Source of the DNA: Caprimulgus europaeus | Lineage: Eukaryota; Chordata; Aves; Caprimulgiformes; Caprimulgidae | Length of the DNA stretch: 64,000 nucleotides | Assembly (NCBI GenBank): GCA_907165065.1 | Contig: OU015524.1 | Span: forward strand, 620,001 to 684,000 | Direction of reading: 5' to 3' | Part shown: positions 26,301 through 38,300 of the stretch, piece after piece | Position numbering within the stretch: the first letter of the stretch is position 1 | Layout: each line of letters opens with the position of its first letter | Notes under the pieces: model-generated | What the model saw: the letters and a program-made list of their open reading frames with translations, nothing else | The model's database searches: none | What the model was told of the DNA's origin: nothing | Made by a program: the position numbers and the translations under genes

Positions 26301-29300
26301 GGAAACTTAATTGCAATAATCTTTAAAGTTGGGAAAAAAGGCTACCATGGTCTCTTTCTAAGGGAATTGAATAAACTTTTGTGAAGAGGCTTGTGTAGTA
26401 AACCTAGTAAGAGGTTTTGTAGGTGAAACCATATGGTAACAAATAAATTAGTGTTGCCAATTTTCTGGTGACTTCTCCAGAAGCAATGGAGGACCAACCT
26501 GTCCCACACCAAAGACTTTCTAATGTGAACTTCTAATTGCATCAGACCTTTATTGTTCTCCTGCTGAAGGTTGAATTGTCTGGGAAACTCCTTTCCTTGG
26601 CTTTTGAAGAGTTCATTATTCATTTATGGACTTAAAATTACAGGGTTCTGAGAATTTTCAAGAGTGATGCAAGCTTTAGAAATGCCAGCTCTATAGGGAT
26701 TGCATAAGTAGGCTGGATTGTTGCCTCTCCAGAATAATAACTGGGAACTGCCAAAAGTGAGATTGTCTAATAGCACATGGGGAATCGTGCCTTAGCTCAT
26801 GAAGTTAACACTTTTATTCCTGTGACTCTTCCTCTCAAGTTCTGTTTGCAGATTGCAGTGCTTCTGCAAGTCTTTGCAATGAGGGATCTTGTTGTTATGT
26901 ATGAGAATTTGTGGTTTCTTGTACATAGGAGGTTTTACTTCAGATAACAAGATTTATTTGTTGGTTTTCTAAACATGGCCCAGTCTGTTCTCTGCCTCAA
27001 CTTGTTTTAAGAACTGCTCTGTGTTTGTCTCTAGCACTGTTAATTATCTGTACCAGACATTGCAAACTCTGTCAGAGAGGTCACTAAATAAAACAGGAAT
27101 CTTTAGTATTCACACATTAGAGATGCAACCATGGATTTAAGTGTAAAGCAATCCAGTTATCCTTTAGGTTTTTATTATGTCTGCATCAAACTTGTGTAAG
27201 ATAACTTCTCAGGACAGACACACATCTAGTGAATGACATTATCAGTGCTAACTGTACACTGACTCCTTTTCTCCTAATTCAGGAAGAGGACTTGGCAGTA
27301 ACTGTTTTCCATCTACAATCATGCTTTCTTAAGCTGTTTTACAAACTGGTTTTCTGGTGTTTCTGCAGGGTCCTTATGTCTCATTCTGTCTTTGGTGACA
27401 ATTTTTTTTCTTGAAGACACTTGCAGTTTATCTGCATGTGAGTAAATACAGGCATATGTGTATGTGTGTATAGGTATGTGATTAAACCAAGTACTTTGTC
27501 TTGCATTCAAGGTCATTGAGGTTTAGATTTTTGCTGAAAGCTGTGCAGTTGTAACTGAGTTCAGAAGGAAAAGCTATGGCATTTCTGTGTGTGAATATAA
27601 ATCATACAGTCCTTATAACTGGACAGACTTTACAGGCTGCTTTACAGACTGCTCCTGAACACTTCAGAACATTAACCTTTAAAAGGAATGTTTTTATTCT
27701 ATTTGATTAGATATGTTTTATTTTTATCTTTCCTTTAATATTAATAAAGCAAAAGGGCATGTTAAAGATAAGGCTGAACTCTTAATAATTATGACCTCTT
27801 ACAATTATACTGTTGATTCCTTTAGTATTCCTGTGTGGTAGAGGCTTTGGCAACAGTAGTTATCTCTAATTCTGGGTTTACTTCATTGCTTCAGGGCTTC
27901 CCTCTGATATCCTAGAATAGCAACTTGACTGTGGTGGCCTTAAGCCATTAATATCTCATTTTGGAGGAGACCCCGTGGACAGCAGAGGATTTAAATAAAG
28001 CGTAGCCGAAGTGGCTGGCCAACTGCCAGCCAGAGGACAAGTGGCTTCCCTGAAAATGACTGACAGAGCTTGAGCAGAGCTGTGGCTGGATTAGATGGTG
28101 ACTAAGGAGTAGACTGCAGGCTTTTCCTAAGGCTTCTGCAGTCGTTCTTGCATCCTGGGGGGCGGATGGGGTAGAACCCCATGTACATCAGGAGGGAGGA
28201 ATCTTCTAAGGAATCATTGCTGCTTTTGGTATGAACAAATCGAGTAAGTGTATCCAAAAGAAGATTTCTGTAATAAGACTTTTTTTTCAAATGTGGCGAA
28301 GGGAATTACAACACTTGTGCGTACTTGGAAAGAACAACAATGGCAGAATGCTGTAACAGCTTTAACCTGACTTGATCTCTACTGTAATCCCAAATCCCGC
28401 AATCCCCTTTGCCTTGCTTCATTATCTCTGATGTCTGCAATTTAAATGCCATGTCCGAGAGTTGGTTATTAATCTTTTGTGGAGTTCCTTCACTACTGAA
28501 GGTCATGGAGTATTGTCTTTAGAGGCAGGATTAACAGATTTAGGCTACTTTGGGGATAGCACATTTAAAACTTGAAGGTAAATTCCTTTCAAAAAATCTC
28601 TTTTCAAAGGTAAATTAAAACAAGCTATGTTGGGGTTTTTTTGTTTGGTTGGTTTTGGTTTTTTTTCCAGCAGTGCCCTTTTTGGACTACAAAATGCTTG
28701 TAGTCTTCCTTAAAGTTTGCTGTTGATTAGCATTCAGGTTAGACATTGAGTGAGAATATTAACAGCAGCTTAAGACCTGTCCCTTGTACCTTTGTAGTTT
28801 CACCTTTGAGTTATGATCATACGTAAAAGCTGAGCATTGATACAAGCTCAGTGGTTTATCAGAATTCTACTAAACCTTCCAAGAAGTGTAACTGAAAGTG
28901 CTGGCAAAAAGTTACCGTAGCTTCAAGGCACAATGATGATGCTCAGCAGCAGGTATAGAGGAGAGCACAGTTTCTGCTGTAGTCCCAGGATGGAGACTGT
29001 AACCAAAGAGGAAGGTGGAATGGAGGATGTTAGCAGGCTTATGCCATTGGTCTTACAGCTAGGTGGAGTTTTAAGACATGCTGAGATGATGCAGATGTAT
29101 CATGCTGGATAGTTCTATCCTCTTGAAAACTGTGACTGATGGAAGATGCCTGCACCTCTTCAAAGGAAGCCATAAATTGATTGAACAACAGTTAACTAAC
29201 AACAATTGAACAACAGCATAAATTAACTGAACAACAATTAACTATGTATTAACTAACATATAACTGTAAGATTATTTTTTTTAATCCCACATGAAACTCG

Positions 29301-32300
29301 GCCATTTTCTCTAGCTCTCAGGTTTTTTTTTAAGAGAAAAGATCAGTAGACCTTCTAAAGCATTTGACAAGAGTTAAAATATGCTTCTTAGGTTTTTTTA
29401 ACTCTTGTAAAATCAGCATTTGGATAATATTTGTGTATGTGAATAAAAAGTAGAGAAGAACACGTTAGCAATCCCTTGGCAAATTTAGAGTTGAAAAATG
29501 TGTACATTTTTGCATTAAGGTGCAAGAATTAGATGATAGGAGTTTTCAGTTTATCTCTTGGTTATTTCTTTGTGCATATAAATATATTTGGTTTAGTGTC
29601 TTCAACATGAGAAGCTTCACGTTTTGGGTTGTAGCTGTCTCGGAGAAGCTAAAAATCGTCAGAGAAATTCCCGAATAAAATTAACTCCTGCACTAGAATA
29701 AATAGCCTTCCTGTGGCTTTTTTTCCTCATGCTTTCTGGGTTTTCCCAATGACCAATAATTATAGCTGGGAGAGCAAATGTGTCCCAAAAACACTTGGAA
29801 TAACTTAAAAGCAAGTTGAAGTGTGGAGTTTGTTTGTTTGTTTTTCAATATTTAGGGTGCATCCTAAAACTTGGTGAATGTTGAATCCATTCCTTATCTC
29901 TGTATACCTAGGAAACTCTGAACAGCTCATAGGAAGTACTAAATAAATACCAAGATTTAAGGTCAATGCATAAATCCAATGGTTTGCTTCCATAGATGTA
30001 TCTTGTGTGCAAAGGTCCAGGAGAAAATAACTATAATCCGTTGCTGTAACATGCACCTTGTTTCTGGCTGATTAAGAATAAATGGTGGAAATGCTTCCAT
30101 AAAAATAGTACTTATTCTTTTGTTAACATAACACTGCAAGATTTATTTGGCAAAGACCCTGTTCTGTGTTTCTTTCATGACCCATGCCATTCTGTGTATT
30201 CAGTGTACGATGGCAATTCTAGCTCTTGGAGTGTTGTCAATAAAATTATTTATTTTAATGGGAAGTTTTACTTGAAGAGCAGGAGAGCACAACTCTGTAA
30301 GTACCAACCGAATGCCTGAGTCATTTACTGTCACACTTGGGGTCTTTTCTATTTACCTGATACTATTACTGTTGTTTCTATGGTTTTCCTTCCTTGCCTT
30401 TTCTTTCCTTATTATTTTTTTTCTGTAATTGCTTGCTTTTCTGATACCCTGTAAGAATTCATTGCTCATTTGTAACCTGTTTAATTCAATTCCTTCTGTT
30501 GCACACACAGACAACTGAATGATCACACCAAAGGGTAACAAAGTGCCCAGATTTGATGGTCCAAATGCCTGGAAATTAGAGAGTTTCCAGATTTTCGGGT
30601 ACTATATTGGACTTTTGGACAGACAAGATAATGGCTATGAAATATGTGATGGGACTCTTCCACAGCTTCGGTTACAGAAATGAGTGGGGCATAAGCAGCG
30701 CTGAGGTTGTGAAAACTGAGTAATGGTGAGGGCTCAATAAATTGTGTTAGTTGGATTCACTTGGAAATGTTGTGTCTCAAACTGTTGTCCTGCTATTTTA
30801 GCTTCAGGATTAGAGGCACAAAGAATTAGGCTGCCCCTCAGAAGAGTGAATGGATTTGCTGATGGCCTGGAAAAATAACACAGGATTGAGAAGTGTCGTA
30901 CAGCATGCTGCTGTAAGATAATGTAATTTTGGAACCTGCTGGATGTGAGGTGGGCATTAGGCAATTTTTATGTATTTAATTCCTTCTCTGGGTCATGATC
31001 TTAGAAACTAGGTTGAGGATTTGGGGTCAGCAGTGAAACTGTCACTGCTCTTAAGTTGCTTGAATATGTCATCTAATTGAATGCTTTCTGATTTTTTGAC
31101 TTCACGTAATTCTTTTGCAACACAATGTCTGACTGAACGTTAGTGTGACCATAAGAACCTCAGAAGCAGATTTATTCTCTTAGGATTTGAGCAGAAGTCT
31201 TGTGCTAGAGAGCTGCTAATTCTGAGGAGCTGGTTACTTGGGGGAGTTGCACTCTGTGCCTGAAATACTTTTATGCAGTGCAAGTGCTTAGTGGTTGTTT
31301 TGCATAAAGCAATGCAAAAGTCAGCACGTTGTTTTAAATGCTAATTTCTGATTTTTGGCAGTTAGTATGCATTACTATTAGCTCTCAAATTAAGTCCAGT
31401 GTTCTGGTAACCATGTTGTGATATCCCTGTTTTATGTAGATTTCTTTTAGTAGTTGTAATTAAAAGCCTAAAAGGTGATTTAATTACACAGACACAAATG
31501 CCAGATTCCCTAGCAATCTTATCTATGACATCTCCTTTACAAGTTTCCTTTTGTAATGTACAAATTAGATATTCCTGTTAAATATACTTGAAGATAGTCA
31601 GTAACAGGTTTTTCTTGATTCACAGGCTCCTCTCAGGCTAAGACACACTTTCTCTGTAGTGAGTAGTTTGTTTGGTGAGGGTGTCTTGGTTATTTTTCTA
31701 ATAAGATTTAACCAGAAAAGGCACAACCCGACACATGGATTCATACTGTGTCTGAATGTGGTAGGCAAAGGGGTTTTTCTTGCTGCCTTTTTTCCCAGTC
31801 AAACCTTGTTTCTGTGTGTCTTGTGTTAAGCTGTATTTGTTTTGGTGTCTACAGAAACTTTGAGCATGTCTTTCATCTGTGCTCTGGTCAACTTCTTTCA
31901 GGCTTTAATTGCTCTGGTAAGTTGCGTATGAAATGTACAAGTTACAGTAGGTGAGATCATGGGTATTTTTCTGACCATTGATTAATTCAGAAATTGAAAT
32001 ATTAAAGTGGCTTAAAGCCTCTGGGCTTTGTCTGAAATTCATTTTAACAAATACTTGAACCACTGTGGATGTGTCTGTGTCGCATGTTCTGTTCACGCAG
32101 AAGTTTTTGCAGCCCCGATAACAAATGCCATCGTTCTTAGTTTGCCAACTTGCCTGGTCATTGCTGATGAAGAATACCGTGCCAGCCCATGACAACCAGA
32201 GCTGGAGTGACTTGTTCAACAAGGGCTATTTCAAAACAAAAGAAAAGGAACTTCTCTTCACCAAGCTGGCAGTACCTTGTTAAAGCTTGGGGAAAATGGC

Positions 32301-35300
32301 AGTGCATGGAAAATGAACTCGAAGGGGGACAAGGAGGAGGAAGAATTCTCTGCAACAGGTAACTTCAGTTAATTGCTAATTTTGGTGGTGTGAGGAAGAA
32401 TGAGAAAGGCTAGAGTAGTATTTTATTTGCTTGTGGAAGAGGAAGAAGTGTCTTTTGAGTAGGCTCTTTTTAAATGCTGTCTGCCAGCTTCTGCCATCTT
32501 TATCCTTAACACTTCTTTTCTAGTTGCAGTAGTGGATGGTGGAAAACAGCTTTTTGGATAACTTGAGAATTGGTTATCTCGATAATCCCTAGTTCTGACC
32601 CCCAGCTGACATGAATTGGTTAACTGTTTCACTTGCACACTGTAGTTTTTCTTGTGACAACAGAGATAATTAGTGATGTAGAAGGTGCAGGGGCAAGTGC
32701 AGGAAGCACAACACACAGTGTGTTGACAGCACCTCATGAGGTGCCTACGCATCAAAATCAGGAGTGCAGAGCGTCAGTAATGATCCTTTTCCGTGGGAGG
32801 CTTTGGTGCACCTGTGTAACAGCAGCTGCAGCGCCGAGGCAGTGTGCATGTTTATGCCACTGACACCAGTGAGGAGCTCACAGCGCCTCTTTGTATGTTG
32901 CTGCAGAAATCGTAGTAAATCTTGGACAGCTAGTCCTGTACCTGTACTAAACAGATCTTAGGAGACCACTCTTGCTACTTGTTGCATTAATTTATTCTCT
33001 GGCTATGGAAACAAATCAAAAGCTTTGAAACAATCTGATTTCTAAACTATTCCAGGAGATCATTTGTATTTGTAGTCCCTCACACGCCACCTTTTGGGAA
33101 CTAAATTTGAGATGAGTCCTGAACTGACACTGTGGCTTGATGGCATTTAAACACGTTTTCTGCTTGTATAAAATTGAAGGCTGACACTGTAATAAAAATC
33201 TCTGAACCATTTACAAAAAGTTGTGCATCGTGCAGAAAAGTAACATACAGTTAATCAGATCTAGAAAGTTTATTTGGCTAATGTATGCTGAAGAACTGTT
33301 TTGCAGTCTAACGTCTTACTGTGTACAAGCTGTTTTGTATAAACAATTTCAGCTAAGAATTTAGCTTCTGTTACTAATTTTGCTAATTGCAAGTTTCCTT
33401 TTTTATTTTCTATCCACAGCTCTTCTTGTCTTTCACTGGGAGGAAACCTGTCAAGATAATTGCCCTTAACTATCCTACCTTGGAGGAGCATGTACAAAAC
33501 TGATCTTAGGAGAGAGTGATTAGTATATGAAGCAACTGCCAAAGAAAGAGAAAGAGAAGCACATTTTTATGGATAATCTACAGAAGAAATAAGATTAAAG
33601 TCCATTAATAGGTTACCCTTGATCAGTAAAAAGGCAAAGCTGCTGAAAGGAGAAAAGGAAAATTATTAGTAGAGAAAAAAAATGTGTAGAACTTTTTTTT
33701 TGTTAAAGGAGCAAGCTACATGTCACATGAACTTCTGAAATACTTTAGTGACGTGTTTTGACATCTTTAGTGAACTGATTTTTCTGCAGTAATCAGAATT
33801 TGGTCAGCCTTCTGTTCTTAGCCTCTGGACTGTTCCCTAATCTGTAATTGTTTCTGTCTATAAGCCGTGATTTTGCTGCTGCTTAACCAGGAGTTAACCT
33901 GTAGAGACCTAGCAGCATTCAACAAAATTTACAGATAAAAGGATAAGGCCATTCCAAATATCTGTAGTATTCCAGCTGCTTGTTGTAGTTGTGTAACTCG
34001 AGAGAGAAGAGCTGGTCTCCAGCAGTGTGGTAGGAGTACCCAGATGCAGCTGAGGACGGGGTATTTTATACCAGATGTAGGTGCCAAGCAAATGCGTTGT
34101 GGAGCGTTGGCGCTGTAAGAGCTGGGTTTCTTCAACAAACCATGTGTTGCTTGTTTCTAAATGTGCTAATATGGTGTGTGTGTGAGCATACTCTCACTTG
34201 ATGTGAGATAAGCTAGATATCTATCTGGCAGGAAATACTAATATTATAGTGAGTTTTTTGGAACCTTGTTACTTTACACATTTGTGTAAATTAACTTCTC
34301 TTCATCAGAGATGAAATGGCGGATGCTGTTTGGAGATCATTACAGTGACTTTTGTCTTCCCAAATGAGTATATATTTTTTTAACACTTTCTAAAATAAAA
34401 AATATATGTCAATGCAGTGTTCTTTTGCTGAATAAAGTTTATAATTATGATGTAAAATTTTCTGTTAGTACATCCAATCACAAAGTTGCATTTCCAGCAT
34501 TCTGTGGAATGCTACCTAGTCCTGGTGTTAAACTATGGTATTTCATGGCATTAAAACTGTACAGATGACAATATGTACCCAATTTTTTTTCCTTTTCTTA
34601 AAGGGCTTATTTGATACTTTATGAAGTCTCATGGCTGTGCTTCTCTCCCTGCTTTTTTTCATAACACATTAATGTGGATGTAGTGAGACTTTCCGTCTTA
34701 CTGACTACCTACCAGTTCTTAAACAGCAAGAAAATATTCAGCCTATCTAGTACTTGTGTTTTGGGGCTTATGTTTTTATCTCATACGTGCTGATTGTATT
34801 TGGAGACAAATAAGTGACCTTTTTGTACTGCTGTTCAGAATACAATGAAAAATGCGTGACACTGAGACCAAATAATTAATCTTAATTTCCGAGAATCAAG
34901 TCTTTGGTATAGAGGAACACCTTTGTGTTTGTCCAGGTCACAGCTGTGCAAACAGGAATCTTGCCATGAGTAACCTGAAGATTTATTTGAAGAAGAAAAA
35001 TTTTAAAAAGATATTAAAATATTTTAAAAACTTAGTATACTTTTGCATTCTCCTGTGAAGATGAACACTCAGCATGTCAGAAGCAGGTAACTACTTTTTA
35101 AAATACCTTATTTTAATACTGTGTAGAAAATACTGAATAATCGTGTAATTTTTCCATTGTCACTTACTAGATTTTTCTATTTTTTTTTAGATATTCAAGT
35201 TCCAGTCCTGGATAGGTAAGTATTCTTAACACTTATTTTTAGCAATAACTGTTTAACAGAAAAATGAAGCTGAAGTTTATTCACTTTTTGCTCTGCTCTC

Positions 35301-38300
35301 CAAATATTTTTGGGCTAATTCATGTAGATAATTTGATTAGGGCTTAGTATGTGCATCTAGATGCCTAGTAAGAGTCCTTATAAATACTACACTTAGTTAA
35401 TGAACTGAAAAAAGTTATTCCCATTTTAAATTTTTCCTGCTCAATTTTCAGAAGCATTTTATGCTTCTTTAGGCAAATTTATTTCAGTAGCTTGTACTAG
35501 AAATTAACTTTCTGCCAACATGTGAACAAGGATGTAAGTGCCCAGAACAGTTTTCTAATGTAGTTGTGATTGTATATTTGTGTGCACGTGCATAAATGCA
35601 CTGGTTTTAATTCAACTTTCTCCTTTAATTTGCAGCCTTCCAGTCTGGTGTTTTTCTTGCCTCTTCATGACCTCGTGTCTTGAGCAGCCTAGCTGGATCC
35701 CCTGGTTCCTGTTTCTTGTTTCAGAATTCTGCTTTCTCCCATTTTAAATGCCCTACCTTTTTGTATTTGTATACATGCACTAGGCTTCTGCTACCTGTTT
35801 TGGTGCTCACTGTTCTTTTCTAAGACTCTGACTGGGTTCCATCCAAGATTTTCCGTGTGACGCTGTTCTCCTGGCTTCCCTGGCACAGTGGGATAAGTTT
35901 CTCTTGTAGAATATCTCAGTTATGCTTTTGAGTTTTTAGGGATCTGATGGTCCTTGTCTGCATTTCTGTTCTGCTGCTTTGACTTGCTATAAGTAGACAC
36001 TGGGGAAGATGTTAAGGCATATCTTTTGATGCTCCACGTAGAAAGCAAATGTATTTACTTTTTAAAGAGGAAGAAACCTTGTGGATTGTGAGGAATAAGC
36101 AAAATATATGTGTTCTGGAAGTAAAAAAAGCAAACACCCCCCCCACAACAACACATCTCCTCTCAGACGTGTTTAGATTCATGAGATGTTTGTTCTGCCC
36201 CTTTCTGTCCTTATTAGGAAATGTAGTCCATGCTTCCAGGCTCTAAATGTAGTTCTTCCTTTTTTTTTTCTTCTTCTTCTGTCAAGTAATCTCTGTATTT
36301 CTGTTCAATTTTGTATAATTTTGAGGAGTCTTTCTGTGCAAGTGCTCAGCTATGGGTTCTTTTATGCTCTACACCATGAGAAAATCACTGCTGGATAGAA
36401 TGTCTTAGCCTCATCTTAAATATGTTTTGTTGTCTTGTATAAAACACTCCCTTAAAAATAATTGTTTGAAAATGTTTGGATATCTCTTCAGTTGTCTGGT
36501 CACTCCTTTGCTGACTGAGTCCAAAAAAATATTAAGTATGTGTGTATTGTGATCTTCTTTGGTTCAAAGTGAGGCATTTGGGGAAAAAAATACCAGCGTT
36601 TAATTTTAGTGTCTTTTGGCGTTCATGTTGCAGTAGTTGTGGATTTCGGTATGTGCAAGTTCAAAGTGACTGTACCCTCAAAGCTTTAATTTTTCTTGCT
36701 ATCACTGTGTTGTAGTGCAGCAAGGATTTAAAGCCTTAGTTTAACTTTCCATTCAGCTACAAAACAGGACCATATTAACATTCTGTACATTACAAAAATA
36801 TTTAAATGTAAAGCTGTTACGTCTGATTTCTAGTCATGTAAACCACTTTTTTACATCAAACTTGTGATGGGGATTGTTTCTGGGGGGGAGTGGGCAGGTG
36901 GCTCTGGGGAGAAGACAAGCTGCGATTTTCTTACACTGATTGAGTAGGGTTTGTCATGGTGATTCGTAAGGATGCGCCTGTTCCTGTGTATAAAATAAAA
37001 TGGTGAAGCCTTGAAACACAATACTGTTTTGTCTTGAAAAAGTAGCATTTGCACCATATGTAAACAGTGAGTTTGATTTCTGGAGTTTAAAATACGGGAT
37101 TAAAGTTGTTGTTGTTGTGTGGACTGCTGATACTTTTGTGGGAATTCTCATCAGAGGAGACCTCAATGGTTTGATATTTCTGTGTATGTTTTGGTAACAT
37201 AGACCTGTCCAAATAAAACACTGTCCATGGCTGCTAGGTTTAAAATATGTTGGGGTTTTTTTTTAAGTAACCATGTAACTTGTATTGCCAGAGATCTTTA
37301 CAGTGCTGAAACTTAAAATAGTTCCTCAAAGCTAACTTGGGAATAATTACAACTTTGTTCTTTTTTTGCGTTTCAGGGAAATGAGGCAAGCTACCCTTTG
37401 GAAATGTGCTCGCACTGTAAGTTTTCTAATTCCTACACTATATTGTTAGAGAGGTTTTATTTGGAGATTGATATGTACAACCTTCATGTATGAATTTACT
37501 GAATTTACTTGAAAAATTGTGCAGTTTATATACTAGCCAAAAGAGTAAAACTAAAAGGTGACAGATTACCTTTGGAAAAAATACAGCGTTTGCTGTTAGG
37601 TTGTAAATGAAAAATCAGCCCATCTTTAACAACAACAAAAAAAAATTACAAAGGTTTTTTCAGTTTTTCTATTAGAATATGAAACAAACTTACAGTAGGC
37701 TTGATGTCTGTACAGCGAAGCGTTACAGCTGGTAGTTCCACTGGTGGGGCTTCTCCATCAATCCCAGTGCCAGTGCCTCAGAGATGTGGTGTAGCATGGG
37801 CTATGTTAGGAGTGAAGTGTATTGCCTGAGCTGCCTTGGCAGCCTCAGAGGAAGGAGGGGCTGAGGCTCAAAGAGTGGGGTTTTTCTGGTGTATGCTTCC
37901 AGCCAGGCGTTTAGGTGAGAAGCCATTTGGTGTTACTCGCTTTTGGCCACGTGAAGATAAAATTCATTGCTGTCTCATGGGGTGAGTCTGTCTACCCTGT
38001 GAAAATCACAAAGTATTTCTTGCCTAAAGCTGACCAAAGAAAGGCTTGTCCTGTGAAGCGTCCCTGTGGTGTGGTGATAAGCGTTCTTATTTTCAACTGC
38101 TTTTTTTCCTTGAGCTTTTTTCTCAAATGATGTGCAGACCTGTGTGTGTATGTATGGACTGCCTGATAAAATTCCTCCTCTTCAGTGAATCAGATCTTGT
38201 TTTTAAACAGGATAATAAATTCTTCAACATAGCGGCTGTCTTGCAGATTGCTTTACAATGCTAGTCATAACTGAACTCCATCTCTCATAAGTCAAACAGG

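Larger units (their letters stand above)
14387..37376 (+). other. PPP3R1: PPP3R1 intron 1 (about 23 kb)
   Basis: Starts GTGAGG and ends at TTTCAG before exon 2. The first 700 bp are still CpG island; the rest is AT-rich. No gene was recognised inside it. It contains a probable MIR/L2-like relic near 18.9 kb, a short direct repeat near 29.2 kb, a GC-rich hairpin near 28.0 kb and exon-like segments at 16548-16581 and 35191-35215 that are discussed as findings. Confidence 0.93.

Noticed and set aside
31902-31916. 15-base segment between a pyrimidine-rich AG and GTAAGT in PPP3R1 intron 1
   Set aside because: Too short to weigh; AG/GTAAGT pairs this close are expected by chance in tens of kilobases of intron.
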